Source: Kitasatospora sp. SUK 42 (GTDB lineage Bacteria > Actinomycetota > Actinomycetes > Streptomycetales > Streptomycetaceae). From it: a stretch of DNA of 64,000 nt. The DNA lies in contig NZ_LFMD02000007.1 in assembly GCF_015776785.2 (NCBI RefSeq), positions 545,127 to 609,126 of the forward strand, given 5' to 3'. Both the position numbers and the translations under genes were made by a program. How positions within the stretch are numbered: position 1 is the first letter of the stretch; each line of letters starts with the position of its first letter. The notes under the pieces are model-generated. The model made no database searches, was not told the origin of the DNA, and saw only the letters and a program-made list of their open reading frames with translations. Of the stretch, positions 8,034 to 15,190 are shown one piece after another.

Positions 8034-8789
8034 TCATATCCGGAGCGCCGCTTCCGGAGCCCCCACCACCACCTCCCAGTCCACCGCCCCCGACGGCACC
8101 CGGGCCCGATCCGCCGCCGGTTCGGCCCGCAGCGCCCGCGCCAGCGAGCCCACCGGGAAGGCCGGGGTGGAGGCCGCCAGCACCCGCCCCTCTCCGGTGA
8201 GCACCGCCGCCTCGCCGGGCAGCGCCCGCAACGGCGGCACCAGCAGCCGCTCCAGCGCGGCCAGCGGCACGTCCCCCGCCACCACCCCGACGAAGCCCGC
8301 GCCGGGGACGGTCACCGGCCGGGCGCAGCACAGCACGTACCGGTCGGCGCAGAGCAGGTCGACCTGCGGCCCGGCCACCACCGCCCGCCCCTCGTCCCGG
8401 GGCCCGGCGAACCAGGACAGGGCGCGGTAGTCGTAGAAGTCGGCGTCCGCCGGGTCGAGCGCGAGCCGCAGCCGCCGCTCCCCCTCCCCGCGTGCGGCGC
8501 GGTACCACCACTCCACGTGCAGCTCGGCATCGGCCAGCGCGCCGGGCGCGGCGACCGCTCCGCCGCCGAAGAAGCGCGAGCCGGGCCGGCCCAGCAGCTC
8601 GCTCACCGGCCCGTGCAGGGCGCCGAGTTCGGCGGCGGCCGGACGCCGGCCCTCGGCGGCCGCCCGGCTCCAGCGGTCGACGGCGGCCGCCCGCAGGCCG
8701 TCCAGTTCGGCGAGCACCGATTCGACGGCGGCGGCGACCCGCCGGGCACAGTCCACGGCGGTGGCGGGCAGGGTGAACGCACTGGTCAT
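8034..8789 (-). CDS. Soluble Cache-domain protein
   Basis: A 251-residue protein resembling the PDC/Cache sensor fold: an N-terminal helix (residues 5-45) followed by segments such as V-E-W-W-Y-R-A, F-Y-D-Y-R-A-L-S-W-F and V-T-V-P-G-A-G-F-V-G-V-V-A-G-D-V-P-L, the last matching the second half of a Cache pocket. I see no signal peptide and no membrane helix, so it would act inside the cell, unlike most Cache sensors. It follows the FadR-type gene by 144 bases on the same strand, suggesting that it binds the same ligand that controls the catabolic operon, perhaps as a co-sensor (inference). Confidence 0.65.
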   Translation of the reverse strand: MTSAFTLPATAVDCARRVAAAVESVLAELDGLRAAAVDRWSRAAAEGRRPAAAELGALHGPVSELLGRPGSRFFGGGAVAAPGALADAELHVEWWYRAARGEGERRLRLALDPADADFYDYRALSWFAGPRDEGRAVVAGPQVDLLCADRYVLCCARPVTVPGAGFVGVVAGDVPLAALERLLVPPLRALPGEAAVLTGEGRVLAASTPAFPVGSLARALRAEPAADRARVPSGAVDWEVVVGAPEAALRI

Positions 8790-8845
8790 GACGGCTCCGG
8801 CAGCGGGTGAGGGTTCCGGCGGCGGGCGAGGCCGCGGGTGCGGTC

Positions 8846-8917
8846 CGGGACGGGATGAGACGGGACAGGAACGGGACGGGGCAGGAACGGACGAGGCGGA
8901 CGGGACGGGAACGGACG
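8846..8917. repeat. ACGGGA-type short repeats between FadR and Cache genes
   Basis: The spacer between the two minus-strand genes is filled with imperfect copies of GGAACGGGAC and ACGGGACGGG, strongly purine-skewed on the plus strand. No coding capacity is apparent. It may be a slippage-prone spacer. Confidence 0.6.
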
Positions 8918-8933
8918 GCTCGCGGCCGCCGCC

Positions 8934-9686
8934 TCAGCCGTCGTCCGCCAACTGCAGGTGCCCGCGCACCAGATGGTGCACGCAGCTGACGGTGTGCGCC
9001 TCCGCCGCCGCTCTCGCCCCGGCGGCGTCGCCGGCCAGGACCGCGACCAGGATCTCCCGGTGCTGCTCGGCGAAGCGCTCCTGGTCGGGCCCGTACGGCG
9101 CGGGCAGCCAGAGCAGCGGGCCGAGTTCGGCCTGCAGCCGGACGGCGAGCTGGGTGAGGCGCACCGACTGGGCGGCGACGGCGAGTTCGATGTGGAAGCG
9201 GGCGTCGGCGCGGCGCCGTTCGGCGGGGCCGGCGGCGTCGCGCAGCTCGTGCACCAGCCGGGTGAGCCGGGGGGCGAGGTCGACGGGGGCGCGCTCGGCG
9301 GCGAGCCGGGCGGCGGTGCCGGAGACGGCCAGCTCCTCGTCGCCGAGGTCGCGCAGGTCCACGGTGGCGAGGTCGCGCAGCCGGGCGAGCTGGAGGTGCT
9401 CGGAGCCCCCGGCGGGGGTGCGGACGAAGCTGCCGCCGTTGCGGCCGCGCCGGGTCTCGATCAAACCGGCCTCGCGGAGCAGGGCGAGCGCCTCGCGGAC
9501 GGTGCCGTTGGCGACGCCGAGTTGGTCGGAGAGATCGTTCTCGCTGGGCAGTTGGTCCCCGTCGGCGACCAGGCCCAGGGCGATCGCCTCGGTGATCCGG
9601 CGGGCCACCGCGTCGGCGCGCCCGAGGTCGGTGAGCGGTGCGAGGACGGCGCTGAGCAGCGGGGTGGCACTGCCTATGGTCGCCAC
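8934..9686 (-). CDS. FadR/GntR family transcriptional regulator
   Basis: A 250-residue GntR regulator of the FadR subgroup. The winged helix (about 25-90) shows D-Q-L-P-S-E-N-D-L-S-D-Q-L-G-V-A-N-G-T-V-R-E-A-L-A-L-L-R. The C-terminal all-helical FCD domain (about 105-240) contains the metal/ligand His pattern (D-A-R-F-H, E-Q-H-R-E-I and A-E-A-H). FCD regulators typically sense carboxylates. It is divergent from the permease/CoA-transferase/glutaryl-CoA dehydrogenase operon at 9921 and most likely represses it until the organic acid substrate is present. Confidence 0.9.
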   Translation of the reverse strand: MATIGSATPLLSAVLAPLTDLGRADAVARRITEAIALGLVADGDQLPSENDLSDQLGVANGTVREALALLREAGLIETRRGRNGGSFVRTPAGGSEHLQLARLRDLATVDLRDLGDEELAVSGTAARLAAERAPVDLAPRLTRLVHELRDAAGPAERRRADARFHIELAVAAQSVRLTQLAVRLQAELGPLLWLPAPYGPDQERFAEQHREILVAVLAGDAAGARAAAEAHTVSCVHHLVRGHLQLADDG

Positions 9687-9749
9687 TCCGGGCCCCTCCT
9701 CGTTCTCCGGGCGTTTCCCGAAGGGTACCTCCCGATCGGGCGCGCACCC

Positions 9750-9778
9750 TTGCCGCTAGAAACCCAATCTCGTATGTT
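9750..9778 (+). promoter_or_regulatory. Promoter of the permease / CoA-transferase / gcdH operon
   Basis: TTGCCG (9750-9755), a 17-base spacer and TATGTT (9773-9778) form a good vegetative-sigma promoter. It leaves a leader of about 135 bases before the ATG at 9921. Confidence 0.5.
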
Positions 9779-9920
9779 TTCCCGCAACCTCGGCCCGAGC
9801 ATCGACGCCCCGGTACACCCGGCGACCCCCAGTACCCCCGCAACCACCGACACCACCAGCACCGCCAGCACTGCCCCGCACCGCCCCCGCCGCATCACGA
9901 CACGTTCCCAGGAGCAGGTC

Positions 9921-11474
9921 ATGACCGATGCCAGTGCACGCGCCACCTCCCCCGACGCCTCTCCCCCCTCCTCCGGCTCGAACACCCACGCCCATACCGA
10001 CAGCGACGCCGCCCGCCTCGCCGCCCTCGGCTACACTTCCGAGTTCAAGCGCGACATGAGCCTGTGGGCGAACTTCTCGCTGGGCTTCACCTATCTCTCC
10101 CCGGTTGTGGGCGTGTACACACTCTTCGCGTCCTCACTGGCCACCGCCGGCCCGCCGCTGGTCTGGAGCTTCCTGATCGCGGGCACCGGCCAGCTGCTGG
10201 TGGCCCTGGTGTTCAGCGAGGTGGTCGCCCAGTTCCCGGTGGCCGGCGGGGTGTATCCGTGGGCCCGCCGGCTCTGGGGCCGCACCTGGGGCTGGCTCAC
10301 CGGCTGGGTCTACCTGTTGGCACTGATGTCCACCATCGCGGCGGTCTCGTACGGCGCCGGCCCCTACGTGGCCGCACTGCTGGGCGTCGAACCGAGCACG
10401 GCGACCACCGTGTGGTGCGCGCTCGGCCTGCTGCTGCTCGCCACCGTGATCAACCTGGGCGGCACCAAGGTGCTGTCGGCGGCGGCCGTGTTCGGCTTCG
10501 CCGCCGAGCTGCTGGGCGCCCTCGCGGTCGGCGGCTGGCTGCTGTTGACCCACCGCTACCACGGCCTCGGCGTGGTCTTCGACCGCTTCGGCGCGGGTGA
10601 CGGCGGCTCGTACACCGACGCCTTCCTGGCCGCCGGGCTGATCGCCGTCTTCCTCTTCTTCGGCTTCGAGGCCTGCGGCGACGTCGCCGAGGAGGTGCCG
10701 AACCCCGGCCGACAGATCCCCAAGTCGATGCGGCGCACCATCTACGTCGGTGGCGCGGCGGCGATCGGGGTCAGCCTGGCCCTGGTGATGTCGATCAAGG
10801 ACATCGGCGCGGTGGTCTCCGGCGACGACAAGGACCCGGTGGCCGCGGTGCTGCACGACGCCTTCGGCCCGGCCGGCGCCCGGGTGGTGATCGGCGTGGT
10901 GCTGATCTCCTTCCTGTCCTGCGTGCTGAGCCTCCAGGCCGCGGCGAGCCGGCTGACGTACTCCTTCGCCCGGGACCGGATGATCGTCGGCAGCCGGCTG
11001 CTGGCCACCGTCTCGGACCGGCTGCGCGTCCCGCCGTACGCCCTGCTGCTCGCGGCGGCGCTGCCCGGTGTGATCATCGTGGGCGCCTCGGCGCTGTCCG
11101 AGGGGGCGCTCACGAAGATCATCTCCTTCTCCAGCATCGGCATCTACCTGGCCTTCCAGATGGTGGTGCTGGCCGCCCTGCGGGCCCGGCTGCGCGGCTG
11201 GCGCCCGAGCGGGGACTTCCGGCTCGGCCGCTGGGGCCTGGCGGTGAACATCGGCGCGCTGGTCTACGGCGTCGCGGCGATCGTCAACATCTGCTGGGGC
11301 CGCACCCCGGACGCCGCCTGGTACGACAACTACCTCGTGCTGCTCTCCGCCGTGGTGGTGCTCGCCGCCGGCGGCCTCTACCTGCTGCTGGCCCGTCCGC
11401 ACCTGCACGGCGACGCCCCCTCGGGGGACGCGACCGCGGACCGGGCGACGGCAGGCGACGGGGGGCTCGCATGA
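9921..11474 (+). CDS. APC superfamily amino acid/organic acid permease
   Basis: A 517-residue APC-type permease with about twelve membrane helices, starting after a 45-residue hydrophilic N-terminal tail (T/S/P-rich). Family features include the first helix region F-S-L-G-F-T-Y-L-S-P-V-V-G-V-Y and the helix 6 segment F-F-G-F-E-A-C-G-D-V-A-E-E-V-P-N-P, typical of the ACT/choline-GABA type branch. ATG 9921 is chosen because AGGAGCAGGTC immediately precedes it; the frame is open much further upstream but without family similarity. It overlaps the CoA-transferase gene by four bases (ATGA). Context suggests it brings in glutarate, or a precursor such as a lysine-derived amino acid (inference). Confidence 0.88.
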   Translation: MTDASARATSPDASPPSSGSNTHAHTDSDAARLAALGYTSEFKRDMSLWANFSLGFTYLSPVVGVYTLFASSLATAGPPLVWSFLIAGTGQLLVALVFSEVVAQFPVAGGVYPWARRLWGRTWGWLTGWVYLLALMSTIAAVSYGAGPYVAALLGVEPSTATTVWCALGLLLLATVINLGGTKVLSAAAVFGFAAELLGALAVGGWLLLTHRYHGLGVVFDRFGAGDGGSYTDAFLAAGLIAVFLFFGFEACGDVAEEVPNPGRQIPKSMRRTIYVGGAAAIGVSLALVMSIKDIGAVVSGDDKDPVAAVLHDAFGPAGARVVIGVVLISFLSCVLSLQAAASRLTYSFARDRMIVGSRLLATVSDRLRVPPYALLLAAALPGVIIVGASALSEGALTKIISFSSIGIYLAFQMVVLAALRARLRGWRPSGDFRLGRWGLAVNIGALVYGVAAIVNICWGRTPDAAWYDNYLVLLSAVVVLAAGGLYLLLARPHLHGDAPSGDATADRATAGDGGLA

Positions 11475-12658
11475 CGGGGCTCCCCCTGGAGGGCGTCCTG
11501 GTCGCCGACTTCGGCCGGGTCCTGGCCGCGCCCTACCTGACCATGCTGCTGGCCGACCTCGGCGCCGACGTGGTCAAGGTCGAACAGCCCGGCACCGGCG
11601 ACGACACCCGCGCCTGGGGCCCGCCGCACGCCCAGGGCGAGGCCACCTACTTCCTCTCCGTCAACCGCAACAAGCGCTCCCTCGCCCTCGACCTGCGCGA
11701 CCCGGCCGACCACGCCCGGGCGGTCGAACTGGTGCGCCGGGCCGACGTGCTGGTGGAGAACTTCCGCCCCGGCACGATGGACCGCCACCGCCTCGGCCCC
11801 GCCGCCGCACAGGCCCTCAACCCCCGCCTGGTCTACTGCTCGATCACCGGCTTCGGCTCCGGCAAGGGCGCCGGACTGCCCGGCTACGACCTGCTGGTGC
11901 AGGCGGTCGGCGGCCTGATGTCGGTCACCGGACCGGCCCCGGGTCAGCCCGTGAAGACGGGCGTCGCACTGGTGGACGTGCTCACCGGGCTGCACGCGGC
12001 GGTCGGCGTCCTGGCGGCACTGCGCGAGCGCGACACCACCGGCCGCGGCCAGCTGGTGGAGGTCAACCTGCTCTCCACGCTGCTCTCCGGGCTGGTCAAC
12101 CAGTCCGCCGGCTACACCCTGGCCGGAGCCGTGCCCGGCATCCTCGGCAACCGCCACCCGTCCATCGCCCCGTACGAGGTGTTCCCCGCCGCAGACCGCC
12201 CGCTGGTGGTCGCGGTCGGCAACGACCGGCAGTTCGCCGCCCTCTGCCGGGGCCTGGACGCGCCGGAGCTCGCCGCCGACCCGCGCTTCGCCACCAACGG
12301 CGACCGCGTCGCGCACGTCGAGGCGCTCGCCGCCGCCCTCACCGAGCGGCTCCGACTGCGCACCGCCGCCGAGTGGTTCACCGTGCTCACCCCGCTCGGC
12401 GTGCCCTGCGGCCCGGTCAACGACCTGGCCGGCGCCTTCGACCTCGCCGACTCCCTCGGCCTGAACCCCCGGGCCACCCTGCCCGGGCCGGACGGCACCC
12501 CGCTGGACCTGGTCGCCAACCCGATCGGCCTCTCCCGCACCCCGCCCCGCTACCACCTGCCCCCGCCCCGGCTCGGCGAGCACACCACCGAACTCACCGC
12601 CTGGCTGGACTCCCCCGGCACCCCCTCGACCCCCGACTCCCCCGAGGACCCGATATGA
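11471..12658 (+). CDS. CaiB/BaiF (class III) CoA-transferase, probable glutarate CoA-transferase
   Basis: A 395-residue family III CoA-transferase. It begins with the family motif G-V-L-V-A-D-F-G-R-V-L-A-A-P, has V-K-V-E-Q-P-G-x-G-D-D-T-R and N-R-N-K-R-S-L-A-L-D-L, and the catalytic aspartate lies at residue 169 (V-A-L-V-D-V-L-T-G), the same number as in formyl-CoA transferase. Translationally coupled on both sides: ATGA with the permease upstream and ATGA with the glutaryl-CoA dehydrogenase gene downstream. The pairing with a glutaryl-CoA dehydrogenase matches GcdG/SUGCT succinyl-CoA:glutarate CoA-transferases. The substrate is inferred from context. Confidence 0.85.
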   Translation: MTGLPLEGVLVADFGRVLAAPYLTMLLADLGADVVKVEQPGTGDDTRAWGPPHAQGEATYFLSVNRNKRSLALDLRDPADHARAVELVRRADVLVENFRPGTMDRHRLGPAAAQALNPRLVYCSITGFGSGKGAGLPGYDLLVQAVGGLMSVTGPAPGQPVKTGVALVDVLTGLHAAVGVLAALRERDTTGRGQLVEVNLLSTLLSGLVNQSAGYTLAGAVPGILGNRHPSIAPYEVFPAADRPLVVAVGNDRQFAALCRGLDAPELAADPRFATNGDRVAHVEALAAALTERLRLRTAAEWFTVLTPLGVPCGPVNDLAGAFDLADSLGLNPRATLPGPDGTPLDLVANPIGLSRTPPRYHLPPPRLGEHTTELTAWLDSPGTPSTPDSPEDPI

Positions 12659-13827
12659 GCTCCCCCCTCGCCGACCCGCTCGACCTGATCGACTTCGCCA
12701 CGCTCCTCACCGACGAGGAGCGCGAGATCCAGGCCACCGTCGCCCGGTTCCTCGCCGACCGGGTCCGCCCGCACCTGCCCGAGTGGTTCGACCAGGCCCA
12801 CTTCGCCCGCGAACTCGCCCCCGAACTGGGCGCGTTGGGCCTGCTCGGCATGCACCTGGACGGCTACGGCTGCGCCGGCACCAACGCCGTCTCCTACGGC
12901 CTGGCCTGCCTCGAACTCGAAGCCGCCGACTCCGGCTTCCGCAGCTTCGTCTCCGTCCAGGGCTCGCTCTCGATGTACTCGATCCACCAGTGGGGCTCGG
13001 AGGAGCAGAAGCGGGAGTGGCTGCCGCGGCTCGCCGCCGGGACGGCGATCGGCTGCTTCGGGCTCACCGAACCGGACTTCGGCAGCAACCCCGCCGGGAT
13101 GCGGACCCGGGCGGTGCGCGACGGCTCGGACTGGATCCTCAACGGCGGCAAGATGTGGATCACCAACGGCGGCATCGCGGACGTCGCGACCGTCTGGGCG
13201 AGCACCGAGGACGGCGTGCGCGGCTTCCTCGTCCCGCGCGGCACGCCCGGCTTCACCACCCGGGACATCGAGCGGAAGCTCTCGCTGCGCGCCTCCGTCA
13301 CCTCCGAACTGCACCTGGACGACGTCCGGCTGCCCGCCGAGGCGCAGCTGCCGGGGGCCAAGGGCCTCCGCGGCCCGCTGTCCTGCCTGAACGAGGCGCG
13401 GTTCGGCATCCTGTTCGGCGCGGTCGGCGCCGCCCGGGACTCGCTGCAGGCGGCGCTGCGGTACGCGGACTCGCGGGTCCAGTTCGACCGGCCGATCAGC
13501 GGCTTCCAGCTGACCCAGCGCAAGCTCGCCGACATGGCGCTCGCCCTCGGCAACGCGGCGCTGCTCGCCGTGCACCTCGGGCGGCTCAAGGACCGGGGGC
13601 GGCTGCGGCCGGAGCAGGTGAGCGTCGGGAAGCTCAACAACGTCCGCGAGGCGCTGGCGATCGCCCGGGAGTGCCGGACGATCCTCGGCGCCAACGGCAT
13701 CTCGCTGGAGTACTCCCCGATCCGGCACGCCAACAACCTGGAGTCGGTGCTGACCTACGAGGGGACGAGCGAGATCCACACGCTGGTGGTGGGGCAGGCG
13801 CTCACCGGGCAGGCGGCCTATCGCTGA
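12655..13827 (+). CDS. gcdH: Glutaryl-CoA dehydrogenase
   Basis: A 390-residue acyl-CoA dehydrogenase that reads as a true glutaryl-CoA dehydrogenase, oxidising and decarboxylating glutaryl-CoA to crotonyl-CoA with FAD. Signature segments: G-Y-G-C-A-G, C-F-G-L-T-E-P, W-I-T-N, Q-F-x-x-P-I-S-x-F-Q-L-T-Q-x-K-L-A-D-M and the catalytic Glu near residue 369 in T-Y-E-G-T. The glutarate-pocket residues known from the human enzyme (Glu87, Arg94, Ser98, and Tyr369 next to Glu370) are matched by E89, R96, S100 and the Y-E pair. ATG 12655 overlaps the upstream stop by ATGA. Last gene of the operon, followed by a strong hairpin. Confidence 0.92.
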   Translation: MSSPLADPLDLIDFATLLTDEEREIQATVARFLADRVRPHLPEWFDQAHFARELAPELGALGLLGMHLDGYGCAGTNAVSYGLACLELEAADSGFRSFVSVQGSLSMYSIHQWGSEEQKREWLPRLAAGTAIGCFGLTEPDFGSNPAGMRTRAVRDGSDWILNGGKMWITNGGIADVATVWASTEDGVRGFLVPRGTPGFTTRDIERKLSLRASVTSELHLDDVRLPAEAQLPGAKGLRGPLSCLNEARFGILFGAVGAARDSLQAALRYADSRVQFDRPISGFQLTQRKLADMALALGNAALLAVHLGRLKDRGRLRPEQVSVGKLNNVREALAIARECRTILGANGISLEYSPIRHANNLESVLTYEGTSEIHTLVVGQALTGQAAYR

Positions 13828-13905
13828 CCGGACGTCGGGGGCGCGGCCCGAACGGGCACGGGCCCGCGTCCGGCTTGTCCAGGGCCGGGCGCGGGCCGCC
13901 GATGT

Positions 13906-13937
13906 CCACCCGGCGCCGATGCCCTGGCGCCGGGTGG
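13906..13937. terminator. Bidirectional terminator hairpin after gcdH
   Basis: CCACCCGGCGCC (13906-13917) and GGCGCCGGGTGG (13926-13937) are perfect complements around an 8-base loop, between the convergent gcdH gene and the membrane-protein gene ending at 13961. Confidence 0.8.
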
Positions 13938-13960
13938 AGTCTCTTCGGGCGGCGCGGTCC

Positions 13961-15022
13961 TCAGACCGCGACCGCCTCCTCCATCTCCTCCTCGGCCTCC
14001 TGGTCCTCCTCGGCGGTCTCCACCGGGCGGCGTCCGCCGCCCTCGTACATCGCCGCGGCCACCAGGGCGGCGCCGCCCAGCAGCAGCCAGACCAGCAGGG
14101 TCACCACGTGCCCGCCGAGGCCCGCGCCGCCGTCGAAGTACATGATGCTGCGGGCGCCTTCGAGGAAGCCGGCACCGGTCCAGAAGCCGTGCAGGGATCC
14201 GAAGAATCCGTTCTGCAGCTCGGGCCGGTAGATCCCGCCGGAGGAGGTGAAGTTCAGCATCACGAACAGCACCATCAGCGCCAGCGTGGTCCACTTCTTC
14301 AGGAAGCTGTGCAGGCCGATGCCGATCAGCACGATGCCCGCCGAGTAGAGCCAGCCGAGCGCCCAGATCGCGGCGTGGTCGTGGTCGACGACGTGGAACA
14401 CCGGACCGGCGGTGACGATCCCGATCACGCTCACCACCAGCGAGACCGCCACGCCCACCAGCGCCCGGATCCGCATGCTCAGCGCGGCACCGGCGGCGCC
14501 GATCACCGCGACGCTGGCGTAGGAGCCGATGCTCAGCGCGACCAGCAGGAAGAACAGGCCCTGCCCGGTCGGGTCCCCCTCGGCCGGGGTGGTCAGGTCG
14601 GTGACGTGCAGCGGGACGCCCTGCTTGTCGGTGACGTTGGTGAACACCGCCGTCGCGGCCACCACCGAGGTCTCCGAGTTGCCCTTGGCCACGATCAGCT
14701 CGGGGCGCTTCGCGTCCGGGACGAACGCGCCGACCAGGTCGCGGTCGCGCAGCTGCTGTTCGGCGGCGGAGCGGTCGGGGAGCGTACGGACGTCGAGCGC
14801 GTCACCGGCCTTGCCCTGGATCGCCTGCGCCAGCCCCTCCGCCTGCGGCCCGGCCCCGACGACGGCGACCTTGAGGTGGTGCGGCTCGGGCTGGTGGAAG
14901 GCGCCCAGGTAGGCGAGCGCCATGCCCAGGCACATCAGCAGCGGGGTGATCAGGTGGATGGCGAGGTGCTTGAGCGAGTGCCCCACGGTGGGCGCTGCGG
15001 CAGGTGTCCGGGCTGTGCTCAT
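13961..15022 (-). CDS. ABC-2/DUF3533-like membrane protein
   Basis: A 353-residue membrane protein with one N-terminal helix (about 20-42), a soluble external domain of about 120 residues (contains V-A-V-V-G, V-R-T-L-P-D-R-S-A-A-E-Q-Q-L and L-V-G-A-F-V-P), and five further helices. This layout is that of ABC-2 type/DUF3533 (YhgE/Pip-like) proteins, which are permease-like but often have no ATPase partner; none is nearby. The C terminus is an acidic tail (E-E-D-Q-E-A-E-E-E-M-E-E). Three direct repeats in its promoter suggest tight control by a regulator encoded elsewhere. Substrate unknown. Confidence 0.7.
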   Translation of the reverse strand: MSTARTPAAAPTVGHSLKHLAIHLITPLLMCLGMALAYLGAFHQPEPHHLKVAVVGAGPQAEGLAQAIQGKAGDALDVRTLPDRSAAEQQLRDRDLVGAFVPDAKRPELIVAKGNSETSVVAATAVFTNVTDKQGVPLHVTDLTTPAEGDPTGQGLFFLLVALSIGSYASVAVIGAAGAALSMRIRALVGVAVSLVVSVIGIVTAGPVFHVVDHDHAAIWALGWLYSAGIVLIGIGLHSFLKKWTTLALMVLFVMLNFTSSGGIYRPELQNGFFGSLHGFWTGAGFLEGARSIMYFDGGAGLGGHVVTLLVWLLLGGAALVAAAMYEGGGRRPVETAEEDQEAEEEMEEAVAV

Positions 15023-15069
15023 GGTGTTCGTACCGTTCTCCGGTCGTGGCTCGACTCATGGCGACGGAT

Positions 15070-15127
15070 GGCATATACAACCAATTCAGGTGGTAAATGC
15101 AACCATCTATCGATGTAGCTTACAACT
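15070..15127. promoter_or_regulatory. Three direct repeats 22-23 bp apart upstream of the membrane-protein gene
   Basis: GGCATATACAACC (15070-15082), GGTAAATGCAACC (15092-15104) and GTAGCTTACAACT (15115-15127) share a core ending in CAAC and are spaced two helical turns apart, in an unusually AT-rich stretch. They face the minus-strand gene starting at 15022. The spacing puts them on one face of the helix, as for an oligomeric regulator. Confidence 0.5.
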
Positions 15128-15190
15128 ATCCGACACCGATCGAAAGCCGACCCCGGGGCGGGCACGGCCCCGGGGTCGGCTCGGCCCGAC

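Noticed and set aside
13927-15118. Plus-strand frames opposite the DUF3533-like gene
   Set aside because: His/Gln/Arg-rich antisense shadows without ribosome sites.
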